DNA from: an uncultured Alphaproteobacteria bacterium
Lineage (GTDB): Bacteria > Pseudomonadota > Alphaproteobacteria > Caulobacterales > Parvularculaceae
Direction: 5' to 3'
NCBI GenBank assembly: GCA_937895955.1
Contig: CALAZI010000167.1
Span: forward strand, 1 to 32,709
Length of the DNA stretch: 32,709 bases
This document shows positions 1-7,290 of this stretch, piece by piece. Each line of letters starts with the position of its first letter. Within the stretch, counting starts at the first letter, position 1. A program made the translations under genes and the position numbers. The notes beneath the pieces are model-generated. The model had not been told where the DNA came from. It was given only the letters and a program-made list of their open reading frames with translations, and ran no database searches.

Positions 1-92
1 CCGTCAATACGGCGCTCAACTGGACTGTGACGATGCGGCCATCCTCGATGCCGCTGTTCATCCAGCGCCTCGGCAAGTCGTACTGGTTTTAG
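1..92 (+). CDS. C-terminal fragment of a protein truncated by the window edge
   Basis: An open frame runs in from the left edge and ends at a TAG at positions 90-92. It gives about 29 residues ending in a mixed hydrophobic/basic tail (…QRLGKSYWF). The stop lies 4 nt from the end of the convergent gene at 97, which fits the tight convergent ends seen elsewhere in the window. The fragment is too short to assign to a family, and it could be chance. Confidence 0.4.
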   Translation, partial: VNTALNWTVTMRPSSMPLFIQRLGKSYWF

Positions 93-96
93 CCCG

Positions 97-792
97 TCAG
101 GGTCGATCGCGGACGCCGCGCCCGAACATCGCCGCAAGGCCGGTCAGCAAATGCCAGAGAAAGGCGAGCATCATCAGCGAGCCGCCGATGCGCAAATTGC
201 TCCAGTTCTCGCCGGCGGCGCCGATCAGATACGCCGTAGGTCCGGCGATGGCGATTAACATCCCGACGCCGCCGAGCCAGCGCGAGTGAAGGCGGCCGTG
301 CAGCATTTGCGACGCTAGCAGTCCGATTGCGGGAAACTTCAGGAAAACGCCGGGCGTGAAAAACCAAAGCGCGCCCGCATGCGCCGCTTCCACCGCCGCA
401 AGGCTCGGCGCGTCTGGGCCGCCCGCCGCATAGGCGAGCGCCGTTGCGGGAACGGCGAAGCCGTCGATGACGAGAGCGATCGCGAACAATCCAAAGGCGA
501 GCGTTGCAATCGCCGCAGCGGCCAAGGCGGCGTTATTGCGCGCCCTATCCGACAGCGCCCGCGCATGTCCCCAATAACCGGCGATGAAACAGGCCGCGCC
601 GATCAGACCGAGACTGTGGGAGAGTTGCCAGCGCGCGCCGGCGATTTCAGCGAGTCGCACCATTTCCTCTGTCGTCGCCGGCGGAAACGGCATGTCGTCG
701 GGCAGCACGGCGAAAATCGGCGCCATGCGGGCGAAAAACAGAACGCCGCCAAGCGCGAACGCCGCCCCGGCGAGTTTCAAACCAAGTTTCAT
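97..792 (-). CDS. Multi-pass membrane protein of unknown function
   Basis: The 231-residue product has about six hydrophobic segments, near residues 7-28, 55-75, 85-110, 140-160, 175-195 and 203-222. Charged or proline-rich stretches separate them. This indicates an inner-membrane protein, and I recognise no catalytic motif. The ATG at 790-792 is preceded by AAGGAGG on the coding strand, at a rather long spacing of about 11 nt. The gene is transcribed in the same direction as the LytTR gene upstream, with a gap of about 100 bp, so it may have its own promoter. It resembles small integral-membrane proteins of the DUF4386/DoxX size class only in general character, and I make no functional call. 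Confidence 0.75.
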   Translation of the reverse strand: MKLGLKLAGAAFALGGVLFFARMAPIFAVLPDDMPFPPATTEEMVRLAEIAGARWQLSHSLGLIGAACFIAGYWGHARALSDRARNNAALAAAAIATLAFGLFAIALVIDGFAVPATALAYAAGGPDAPSLAAVEAAHAGALWFFTPGVFLKFPAIGLLASQMLHGRLHSRWLGGVGMLIAIAGPTAYLIGAAGENWSNLRIGGSLMMLAFLWHLLTGLAAMFGRGVRDRP

Positions 793-894
793 GACGCGCG
801 CAGCCTCCTTTTAGCGATGCGTCGCTTAGCGCCCGAAAAGGCGAGATGTTCCAGCGAGTTGTGACGGATGACGCTATATCGGGACGAACGGCGC

Positions 895-1641
895 CTAGGC
901 GGACGCGGCCTTCCTGATCGCCGATCTGTAGGCGCGGGAGACTGGTATGGAATCGCCATCCTCGAATTCGACGCGCATCCCGTCCGCCTTGCTGACGAGG
1001 CGCTGCGCGGCGTCGAGATTGACGAAATAGGAGCGATGGCAGCGCGTGAGGAATTTATCGCCCGCCTGAGCCGCCAATTCCGCCAAGGTCCCGCGCATAA
1101 GCGTAGATGTTGCGGCGCCCGCCTTTCGATGACGCACCTCGACGTAATTTCCCTGCGCCTTCAAATAGCGAAGCGCTTCAGCAGGAATGCGAAGGATCTC
1201 ATTCGCGCTCTCGCCGCGCAGCGCGATAAGATCCTTCGTCGCTTTTTTTGAGGCTTTGAGGGTGAGAATTTCCTCCGCCAGCGCGCGCTGACGATTCCAG
1301 AAAAGGACGGCGCCGACGGTCAGGGAAGCGATCAGCATGACATTGAGCGCTGTTGGAAAAATCGCGCGCCCCGATTGCCAGAACAGAACATAGGCGAAAT
1401 TCGCGCTCAGGATGAGTGCGAGACCGACGATGGCTTTCATCTTGCGATCGGCGATGTTCAGGCGATGGGCGCCGGCCATGGCGATGAAATTCAGCGGCGC
1501 GAATCCGCTGACAATGAGCGCTTCCGATAAATTGTCGATCGACAGGCCGAACGGCCGAAACAAAAAAAGGAACGCCGCAATCCCGAGCGAGATGACGACG
1601 GCCCGGTTGGTCGTTGACCCGGTGTCCGGTTTGCTGCGCAT
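895..1641 (-). CDS. Membrane-anchored LytTR-family transcriptional regulator
   Basis: The 248-residue protein has four predicted membrane segments in its first 125 residues. A short helical linker follows, then a C-terminal LytTR DNA-binding domain at about residues 150-245. The domain shows the family pattern: 'YLKAQGNYVEV', then 'LAELAAQ', 'FLTRCHRSYFVNL' and a final 'IPVSRAYRSAIRKA'. There is no receiver domain, so it is not a classical AgrA/LytR response regulator. Membrane-tethered LytTR proteins are known in proteobacteria and often control their own locus. It is the last gene of the minus-strand operon and starts 9 nt after the stop of the flavoprotein gene, so co-transcription is likely. 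The signal it senses is unknown. Confidence 0.88.
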   Translation of the reverse strand: MRSKPDTGSTTNRAVVISLGIAAFLFLFRPFGLSIDNLSEALIVSGFAPLNFIAMAGAHRLNIADRKMKAIVGLALILSANFAYVLFWQSGRAIFPTALNVMLIASLTVGAVLFWNRQRALAEEILTLKASKKATKDLIALRGESANEILRIPAEALRYLKAQGNYVEVRHRKAGAATSTLMRGTLAELAAQAGDKFLTRCHRSYFVNLDAAQRLVSKADGMRVEFEDGDSIPVSRAYRSAIRKAASA

Positions 1642-1650
1642 GGCCCCAGT

Positions 1651-3264
1651 TTAGGACGCTATGCGCCGCATCCGAAAGTCCGCGATGATCGCTTGCGCCG
1701 CGTTGTGGCCCGGCGCGCCGGTGACGCCGCCTCCGGGATGCGCGCCCGAGCCGCAAAGATAAAGGCCTTTGACCGGCATCCGATAGTCGGCGAAGCCCGG
1801 CTGCGGGCGGGTTGAAAACATCTGATCGAGCGACAGCCGGCCATGCATGATGTCGCCGGCGACAAGGCCGAATTTGCGTTCAAGATCGAGCGGCGAGTGG
1901 ATTTGCGTCGCAATGACGCTTGCTTTGAAATTCGGCGCGTATTTCGTCACCGTGTCGATGATGAGCGCGGCGGCTTCCTCGCGCGCCTCGTCCCAGCTTC
2001 GCCCGTCCGGCAGGTCAGGCGCGAATTGCTGGCAGAATAGGCTCGCGACATGCGCGCCTTCCGGCGCGAGCGTATCATCCATCGTCGACGGGATGAGCAT
2101 TTCGACAACCGGCTCGCGCGACCAGCCGTCCCGGCGCGCATCGAGATACGCCCGGTCGAGATAATCGACCGTCGGCCCGATGATGATCCCCGAGCGGTGG
2201 TGCTCGCCGGCGCCGTCGGTTTTAAGGCAGGAAAATTGCGGCAATTCTTTCAGCGCGACATTCATGCGGAACGTGCCGGAGCCGCAGGCGTAGTTTTCCA
2301 TGCGCCGGCGGTCCTGCGCATCCATATCGTTCGCCGCGACGAGCTTCGTCAGCAGGAGTTTCGGGTTGACATTGCCGGCGACCGCGCGCGCGCGGATGAT
2401 CTCGCCGTTTTCGAGCCTGACGCCGACCGCGGCGCCGTTTTCGACGATGACGTTGGCGACTGGCGATGATGTCGTGATTTCAACGCCGCGCGCCTCGGCG
2501 ACGCGACGCATCGCCTCAGTAATCGCGCCCATACCGCCGATCGCATGGCCCCAACGGCCCTTCTTGCCGTTCACTTCGCCGAAAGCGTGATGCAGGAGCA
2601 CATAGGCGGTGCCGGCCGAATGCGGCGAGGCGTAGGCGCCGACAATGCCGTCAAAGGCGAAAGCGCCGATGATCGAGGGGTGTTCAAAATAACCTTGCAG
2701 GAATTCCGTCGCCGATTTCGTGAAGAGATCGAGGATCAGCGTCTGGTCGCGCTTTTTGAGGCGCGCAATGCGCCCGCCCGTCGTCAAGGCGCGCCAGACA
2801 TCCGCGACGCCGCCGCCGAGATTGGGCGGCGTTTTGAGGACGAGATCGCGCAAGACGTCCGCCGCGATGTCGATGTCGTCGTAATAACGCGCGAGCGCTT
2901 CGGCGTCTTTTTTCGAGTGGCGCGCGAACTCTTCCCGGTTGCGCGCATGATCGAAGGTCAGTTTCAGATACTCGCCGTCGCCCGTTCCGAGCGGCCAGAA
3001 GTTTGAAATGTCGCGTTCGACGACCGTGAGGCCGTTATTGTAGAGATCGAGATCGGCGATGACCTTGGGGTTCAACAGGCTGACCGTGTAGCTTGCGGTC
3101 GAGTTTTTGAAACCCGGGTGAAATTCCTCGGTGACGGCCGCGCCGCCGACGACATCGCGGCGCTCAACGATGCGCACGGTAAGGCCCGCCGCGGCGAGAT
3201 AGCTCGCGCAGGCGAGGCCGTTATGGCCGGCGCCGATGATGAGAACGTCAGACGTCGCATTCAT
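1651..3264 (-). CDS. PYROXD2/CrtI-like FAD-dependent oxidoreductase
   Basis: The 537-residue flavoprotein opens with a dinucleotide-binding Rossmann motif (IGAGHNGLACASYL, then VVERRDVVGG-type residues after beta-2). It ends with the typical C-terminal FAD-contact segment (LYLCGSGAHPGGGVTG). This architecture and length fit the phytoene-desaturase/amine-oxidase superfamily, in particular the PYROXD2-like branch often annotated as 'NAD(P)/FAD-dependent oxidoreductase'. It is not adjacent to carotenoid genes, so a carotene substrate is unlikely. Its ATG overlaps the stop of the upstream GNAT gene as ATGA, which indicates translational coupling. The substrate cannot be inferred from sequence alone. 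Confidence 0.9.
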   Translation of the reverse strand: MNATSDVLIIGAGHNGLACASYLAAAGLTVRIVERRDVVGGAAVTEEFHPGFKNSTASYTVSLLNPKVIADLDLYNNGLTVVERDISNFWPLGTGDGEYLKLTFDHARNREEFARHSKKDAEALARYYDDIDIAADVLRDLVLKTPPNLGGGVADVWRALTTGGRIARLKKRDQTLILDLFTKSATEFLQGYFEHPSIIGAFAFDGIVGAYASPHSAGTAYVLLHHAFGEVNGKKGRWGHAIGGMGAITEAMRRVAEARGVEITTSSPVANVIVENGAAVGVRLENGEIIRARAVAGNVNPKLLLTKLVAANDMDAQDRRRMENYACGSGTFRMNVALKELPQFSCLKTDGAGEHHRSGIIIGPTVDYLDRAYLDARRDGWSREPVVEMLIPSTMDDTLAPEGAHVASLFCQQFAPDLPDGRSWDEAREEAAALIIDTVTKYAPNFKASVIATQIHSPLDLERKFGLVAGDIMHGRLSLDQMFSTRPQPGFADYRMPVKGLYLCGSGAHPGGGVTGAPGHNAAQAIIADFRMRRIAS

Positions 3265-3782
3265 ATAAGCCGCTTTCGCATGGGCGTCCTGGGCGCGAAG
3301 GCGAAGCCCCAGGCCGCTTCCTGTTCAATCGTTTTCAAAAGGCCTTTCCGGGCGGGCTCGGGATCAAACGCAACGAAGCCCAGTCGCCGGTAGAAAGGCG
3401 CGTTCCATGGAACATCCCGATACGTCGTCAGCGTCATTTCGTCAAAGCCGCCGTCGCGCGCCCAGTCTTCGCCGGCGGCGATCAGCGCCCTCGCGACGCC
3501 CCGGTTTTGAAAGTCCGGATCCACGTCGATTTCAACGAGATGAACCGCGCCGTCCAGAGGCTCGAACATCGCGAACCCGGCCGCCGCGCCGGCCGGGGAT
3601 TCGGCGATGAGCGTCTGCCCCTCCGTCATGACGCGCTGATGCTCGGCTGCCTCGCGCACCGGACCGTCGGCGCAGAAGTCGTAGCCGACTTCACGAAATT
3701 TCTGAGCCGCGCGCCGCTCAAGCGCGCGCATCGGCTCAATGTCGGCGGTTGTCGCCGGCCGCAGGCGAAAACCCTCGGTCAC
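3261..3782 (-). CDS. GNAT-family N-acetyltransferase
   Basis: The 173-residue protein has the GNAT core: an N-terminal 'FRLRPATTADIEPM' strand-helix, motif A with the acetyl-CoA pyrophosphate loop 'QNRGVARALI' after a 'VEIDVDPDF' strand, and the closing 'NAPFYRRLGFV' motif B. I chose the GTG start at 3780-3782 because it overlaps the upstream dioxygenase stop as GTGA. The domain also begins immediately after it. A longer frame to 3875 would overlap the dioxygenase coding region by about 97 nt and adds no domain. The 3' end overlaps the next ATG by 4 nt. It probably acetylates a small molecule or amine in the cytoplasm. The acceptor is unknown. Confidence 0.88.
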   Translation of the reverse strand: MTEGFRLRPATTADIEPMRALERRAAQKFREVGYDFCADGPVREAAEHQRVMTEGQTLIAESPAGAAAGFAMFEPLDGAVHLVEIDVDPDFQNRGVARALIAAGEDWARDGGFDEMTLTTYRDVPWNAPFYRRLGFVAFDPEPARKGLLKTIEQEAAWGFAFAPRTPMRKRLI

Positions 3783-4723
3783 GTTAGACCGATCTCCCGC
3801 AACCGCTGCTTCAAAAAATCGTCCGCCCTGATCGGCGGATGTTTCGCGCCGGAGCCGACGCAGCTCGGAATGCATTCAAGCATCGCGTCGCGGTGGGGAT
3901 GCATGAAAAACGGCATCGAATAGCGGGAGACGTTCGGACCTTTCGGATTGACGACGCGATGGGTCGTCGCCGGAATGACGTCATTGGCGATGCGCGCCAG
4001 CATATCGCCAGCGTCAACGATGAGGTTGTCCGGCGCCGTCTCGACCGGCAGCCAGTTCCCCTCGCGATCAAGGAGTTCAAGGCCGGCGCCTTCGGCGGCG
4101 ACGAGAATGGTGATCAGATTGATGTCCTCATGCGCGGCGGCGCGCACGGCGTTCGGATCGGCGTCGGCCGGCACCGGCGGGTAGTGAAGCAGCCTGAGGA
4201 TCGAATTGCCGTTCGTCGCCATGGCGCGGAAATAGTCGTCCGCGACGCCGAGCGAGGGCGCGAGCGCCTCCAGCATAGAAAAGCCCGCCTCTTCCAGCGC
4301 GGAATAAAGATGCAGGAAGGTTTCGCGAAAGCGCGGCGGATGTTCCGGCCACTGGTTGGCGGGATAGATCTCGGCGAGCGGGGAGGCGAAGGCGAATTCG
4401 CGCCCGACATGCCAGAATTCCTTCAGATCCGCGACCTTGGCGTCCTTGGCGTGTTCGCGCCCGAACGGCGTATAGCCGCGCTGGCCCTGCGGGCCGGCGT
4501 AATAGCGCATTTTTTCGTCAAGCGGCCGGTCGAAAAACTCGCGCGATAATTGATAGGCGCGCGCAAGAAGCTCCCGGCTGACCGCGTGATCTTTCAAGAT
4601 GATGAAACCGAAATGCTGGAACCCCTCCATCAGCGCATCGATGAACGCATGACGCTCTGCGGCCTCGCCATGAACGAAAGAATTGAGGCTGAGTTCGGGA
4701 ACCCGATCGTAAGAGCGAGACAT
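3779..4723 (-). CDS. Isopenicillin-N-synthase-like 2OG/Fe(II) dioxygenase
   Basis: The 314-residue protein has a DIOX_N-like N-terminal region ('GFQHFGFIILKDH', about residues 34-46) followed by the jelly-roll 2OG-Fe(II) oxygenase domain. Iron ligands are visible as H198-x-D200 and H255. The 2-oxoglutarate-binding pair is R267-x-S269 (RYS). I chose the ATG at 4721-4723 because AGGA sits 8 nt upstream. The frame could extend to 4774, but that extension lies in the promoter region between this gene and flbT and looks unconserved. It is the first gene of the four-gene minus-strand operon. Relatives oxidise small molecules or catalyse oxidative ring closure. The substrate here is unknown. Confidence 0.9.
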   Translation of the reverse strand: MSRSYDRVPELSLNSFVHGEAAERHAFIDALMEGFQHFGFIILKDHAVSRELLARAYQLSREFFDRPLDEKMRYYAGPQGQRGYTPFGREHAKDAKVADLKEFWHVGREFAFASPLAEIYPANQWPEHPPRFRETFLHLYSALEEAGFSMLEALAPSLGVADDYFRAMATNGNSILRLLHYPPVPADADPNAVRAAAHEDINLITILVAAEGAGLELLDREGNWLPVETAPDNLIVDAGDMLARIANDVIPATTHRVVNPKGPNVSRYSMPFFMHPHRDAMLECIPSCVGSGAKHPPIRADDFLKQRLREIGLT

Positions 4724-4833
4724 GGCTGTTTTCCTTTTTACGCCATCTAGCGGCTCGCCGCTCGCCGGCGTCAAGGCCGTCGCAGCGCTTTATTAACCAA
4801 AGATGCGCTCTTATGGCGTGAGGGAGCGAGGCG

Positions 4834-5229
4834 ATGGGTCTGAAACTCAGTTTGAAGCCGGGCGAAAAGATCGCCGTCAACGGCGCCGTGATCGTCAACG
4901 GCGACCGGCGAGCCGAATTCATCGTTGAGAACAAGGCGAGCATCCTGCGCGAGCGCGACATTATGCGCGCCGAGGAGGCGACGACGCCCGCCCGCCGGGT
5001 TTACCTTCCCGTGATGATGATGGCGCTCGACCCGTCTGAAAAAGCGCGGCTTTTCGCCGAGTTTGAAAGGCGCCTGACCGAGATCGCCGGGGTCCTCTTA
5101 GACCCTGCGGCCTTGTCTCTCTGCCTGAAGATTTCAGCCGCCGTCGCCAACGGCGCCTATTACAAGGCGCTCGGCCATTGCCGGGCGCTTATCGATTATG
5201 AAAGCGAGAGGCTGAACAATGTCGCATGA
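4834..5229 (+). CDS. flbT: FlbT, flagellin post-transcriptional regulator
   Basis: The 131-residue product matches FlbT in length and pattern: the opening 'LKLSLKPGEKIAVNGAVI', then 'ILRERDIM', and a helical C-terminal half. In Caulobacter, FlbT is known to associate with the flagellin mRNA leader and promote its decay until the hook is complete. In other alphaproteobacteria it can act positively. The start has AGGGAG 7 nt upstream. It overlaps flaF by 11 nt, so the two are translationally coupled. It is divergent from the dioxygenase gene, with about 110 bp between them. The flagellin gene lies about 620 bp downstream, which supports the call. Confidence 0.95.
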   Translation: MGLKLSLKPGEKIAVNGAVIVNGDRRAEFIVENKASILRERDIMRAEEATTPARRVYLPVMMMALDPSEKARLFAEFERRLTEIAGVLLDPAALSLCLKISAAVANGAYYKALGHCRALIDYESERLNNVA

Positions 5230-5581
5230 GGCGTATCAAAAGGCGCAAAAGACGACCGCGCAGCCGCGCGACGCCGAGTACCGCGCCTTTTCGGAAGCGA
5301 CGCGCCGGCTGATGGCGGCGATGGAATCGGGGCGCGAGGATTTGAAGCAGCTTATCGACGCCATCCATCTCAACCGCTCGCTCTGGGGGGCGCTCGCCTC
5401 GGACTGCGCCGACCCTGAAAACCAGCTGCCGTCGGAAACCCGCGCGCTCATCATCTCGCTGTCGCGCTGGGTCTCGCTCTATTCGACGGACGTGATGCAG
5501 AAAAAGGAAAGCGTCGAGCCGCTGATCGACGTCAACCGCATCATCATGGACGGTCTCGCCGGCAAGAAACCCGCGGCGTGA
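5219..5581 (+). CDS. flaF: FlaF, flagellin assembly/expression regulator
   Basis: The 120-residue, mostly helical protein has the FlaF signature. An N-terminal 'AYQKAQKTT' precedes 'YRAFSEATRRLM', then 'LIDAIHLNRSLWGALASDC', and 'LPSETRALIISLSRWVSLYS' near the C-terminus. FlaF is known to promote flagellin synthesis and secretion and to oppose FlbT. The ATG lies inside the end of flbT, with GAGAGG just upstream. A strong terminator follows 30 nt after the stop, so flbT-flaF is a two-gene unit separate from flagellin. Confidence 0.95.
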   Translation: MSHEAYQKAQKTTAQPRDAEYRAFSEATRRLMAAMESGREDLKQLIDAIHLNRSLWGALASDCADPENQLPSETRALIISLSRWVSLYSTDVMQKKESVEPLIDVNRIIMDGLAGKKPAA

Positions 5582-5611
5582 TCGAGAGATTTTACTAGGC
5601 AGAAACCGCCC

Positions 5612-5640
5612 GCCCGGCAGATTTTGCCGGGCATTTTTTT
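5612..5640 (+). terminator. Rho-independent terminator after flbT-flaF
   Basis: A perfect 8-bp stem GCCCGGCA / TGCCGGGC with a 5-nt loop is followed by A and a run of seven T. It separates flbT-flaF transcription from the flagellin promoter. Confidence 0.9.
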
Positions 5641-5748
5641 CCGCTCTTCCGGAAAAGCGCGTTCAGGAATCATTAGCCTTACTCGCCAAGTCGAGAAGAT
5701 TTGCGCCTTTGAAGATCGAATATTCACCATTTTATCCGAAACCCTAAT

Positions 5749-5764
5749 CGGCAGGGTCCTTGCT
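5749..5764 (+). promoter_or_regulatory. Sigma-54 (RpoN) -24/-12 promoter of the flagellin gene
   Basis: CGGCAGGGTCCTTGCT matches the RpoN consensus TGGCACGRNNNTTGCW at all but two specified positions. The GG and GC dinucleotides are separated by the required 10 nt. It lies between the flaF terminator and flagellin and predicts a leader of roughly 70 nt. Late flagellar genes in Caulobacter-type bacteria are known to use RpoN with FlbD. I did not identify an upstream activator site with confidence. Confidence 0.75.
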
Positions 5765-5805
5765 CGATGACGCAAGCCGGACGAGCGCGCAGCGCGTCGC
5801 CGGGG

Positions 5806-5821
5806 GAGCGAAAAATCGCTC
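5806..5821 (+). promoter_or_regulatory. Hairpin in the flagellin mRNA leader
   Basis: GAGCGA-AAAA-TCGCTC forms a perfect 6-bp stem with an AAAA loop. It ends 25 nt upstream of the flagellin ATG and just before the ribosome binding site (GGGAG, 6 nt from the ATG). It lies inside the predicted transcript and is a candidate target for FlbT or for mRNA stability control. That role is inference. Confidence 0.5.
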
Positions 5822-5846
5822 TTGAACCCAGAAAGGGAGCTGACCG

Positions 5847-6680
5847 ATGGTCAACAACGTTTCCACGAATCCGGGCGCGCTCGTCGCCCTGCAAAACCTC
5901 AACCGCATCTCCGCCCAGCTTGAAGACGTGCAGCGCCGCGTTTCGACCGGCAAGCAGGTTTCGAGCGCCAAGGACAACCCGGCGCTTTACGCGCTGGCGC
6001 AAAAGCAGCGCGCCGAACTCGCCTCGATCGAACCGGTGCAGCAGGGCCTCAGGATCGGCGCCTCGGCGGTCGATGTCGCCATCGCCGCGGGCGAGGGGAT
6101 TTCCGACATTCTCGTCCAGATGCGCGCCATCGCCTCGCAGGCGTCAGACCCGGCGCTTGGCGCCTCGGAACGCACGCTTCTGCAAGATCAATATGTCGCG
6201 CTCGCCGACCAGGTCGGGCGCCTTGTCGACAGCGCGACGATCGGCGGCCGCAATCTGCTCGACGGCACGACGGCGCTCCTTTCCGTCAACGCCAGCACGG
6301 ACGGTTCCTCGACGATCGACATTGACGGCTACAATCTGACGTCGGCGTCGACAACGGTTTTGACCTTCGACTGGGACGCCTCTGATCTCGGATCAGCCGC
6401 GGGCGCCGCGACGGAACTCGCCGATCTCGACACGTCGATCGACAATCTGACAAGCGCGCTCGCCGCGCTCGGCGCCGGTTCGAATTCGCTGACGCTGCAG
6501 GGCAACCTCCTGAGCCGCGTCGCGGATGCGCTTGAAATTTCGATCGGCAATCTTGTCGACGCCGACCTGGCGAAAGAAAGCTCGCGTCTCCAGGCGCTGC
6601 AAGTGCAGCAGCAACTGGCGATCCAGACGCTCTCGATCGCCAACGCGGCCCCGAATGCGATCCTCGCCCTGTTCGCGTAA
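5847..6680 (+). CDS. Flagellin
   Basis: The 277-residue flagellin has the conserved N-terminal D0/D1 helices ('NNVSTNPGALVALQNLNR', 'RRVSTGKQVSSAKDNP', 'GLRIGASAVDVAIAAGEGISD') and the C-terminal D1/D0 helix ending 'QTLSIANAAPNAILALF'. The central domain is short, with no large D2/D3 insertion. This is typical of the 25-29 kDa flagellins of Caulobacter-like bacteria. It lacks a cleavable signal, as expected for export through the flagellar type III apparatus. GGGAG lies 6 nt before the ATG. It has its own sigma-54-type promoter and leader hairpin and is followed by a FlaG-like gene. Other flagellin copies may exist outside the window. Confidence 0.95.
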   Translation: MVNNVSTNPGALVALQNLNRISAQLEDVQRRVSTGKQVSSAKDNPALYALAQKQRAELASIEPVQQGLRIGASAVDVAIAAGEGISDILVQMRAIASQASDPALGASERTLLQDQYVALADQVGRLVDSATIGGRNLLDGTTALLSVNASTDGSSTIDIDGYNLTSASTTVLTFDWDASDLGSAAGAATELADLDTSIDNLTSALAALGAGSNSLTLQGNLLSRVADALEISIGNLVDADLAKESSRLQALQVQQQLAIQTLSIANAAPNAILALFA

Positions 6681-6693
6681 CAGGCGAAAACCA

Positions 6694-6721
6694 GCCGCCG
6701 CGCCGTAACTGACGCGGCGGC
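6694..6721 (+). other. Intercistronic GC-rich hairpin between flagellin and the FlaG-like gene
   Basis: A perfect 9-bp stem GCCGCCGCG / CGCGGCGGC has a 10-nt loop. It starts 13 nt after the flagellin stop and ends 12 nt before the next ATG. No T run follows, so it is not a classical terminator. It could protect the flagellin mRNA 3' end or lower downstream translation. Confidence 0.6.
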
Positions 6722-6733
6722 GGGCAGGCCAAG

Positions 6734-7129
6734 ATGGAAGTGAACGCCTTGTCGCAATCATCGACAGCCCGCACGGCGGGAAACGACGCTTACGGTCGCG
6801 CCGGCGAGGCGCGGCGTGAGGCGCTCGCGGAGAGCCGTCGCAACGTCACCGAGCGCGAGCTTGCGCGCGTCGATGAATCAAAAGCGCGTTCGGCCGAACA
6901 GCTCGCCGAATTGCGCGAAGCCGTCGCGCGCGTCGTCGGCGCCAACACCAGGCTGTCGATTGCGCGCTCGGCAAATTCGCTCGACTTCATCTATCGCGCG
7001 ATCGATGTCGATACGGGCGAAGTCGTCAATGAATGGCCGCAGGACGTTTTCATCGGACTGATCCGCGGCGTTCGTCAGGACGTCAGGGCCGATGTCGACG
7101 CTGGACTGATGCTCGACCGCGTCGCCTGA
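6734..7129 (+). CDS. FlaG-like flagellar protein
   Basis: The 131-residue protein has a highly charged helical N-terminal half (about residues 15-65, rich in R, E and A). Its C-terminal domain has the FlaG pattern 'RLSIARSANSLDFIYRAID', 'DTGEVVNEWP' and 'DVFIGLIRG'. FlaG proteins are known to influence filament length and to associate with the filament cap or flagellin genes, but their mechanism is unclear. The gene follows flagellin by 53 nt, with a weak AGG ribosome site, and is closed by a strong terminator. The charged N-terminal half looks longer and more coiled than in many FlaG proteins, so the family call is good but not certain. Confidence 0.75.
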   Translation: MEVNALSQSSTARTAGNDAYGRAGEARREALAESRRNVTERELARVDESKARSAEQLAELREAVARVVGANTRLSIARSANSLDFIYRAIDVDTGEVVNEWPQDVFIGLIRGVRQDVRADVDAGLMLDRVA

Positions 7130-7153
7130 AATTTCTTGAGGGACCCTCCCACT

Positions 7154-7186
7154 GCCCGGCGCGCGCCAAACGCCGGGCTTTTTTTT
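7154..7186 (+). terminator. Rho-independent terminator of the flagellin operon
   Basis: An 8-bp perfect stem GCCCGGCG / CGCCGGGC encloses 9 nt and is followed by eight T. It closes the flagellin/FlaG-like unit. Confidence 0.92.
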
Positions 7187-7290
7187 GCGATTCATTTTAA
7201 CCTCAAAAGCGGCCGCTTCGGCTCAACAGAATTGAATTCGTCGACGCTGTCATTCATCCTCGCCCAGCAACGGCGATACGGGCGAGGGCG

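Noticed and set aside
379..864. 161-codon plus-strand frame over the first membrane protein
   Set aside because: It is an arginine-rich shadow. The opposite strand encodes a coherent multi-helix membrane protein.
3783..3875. N-terminal extension of the GNAT frame
   Set aside because: It overlaps the end of the dioxygenase gene. The GTG at 3780-3782 overlaps that gene's stop by 4 nt and starts right at the domain.
4724..4833. Possible sigma-54 site before flbT (GG and GC 10 nt apart near 4776-4795)
   Set aside because: Only the two dinucleotides match; most other consensus positions fail, unlike the flagellin promoter.
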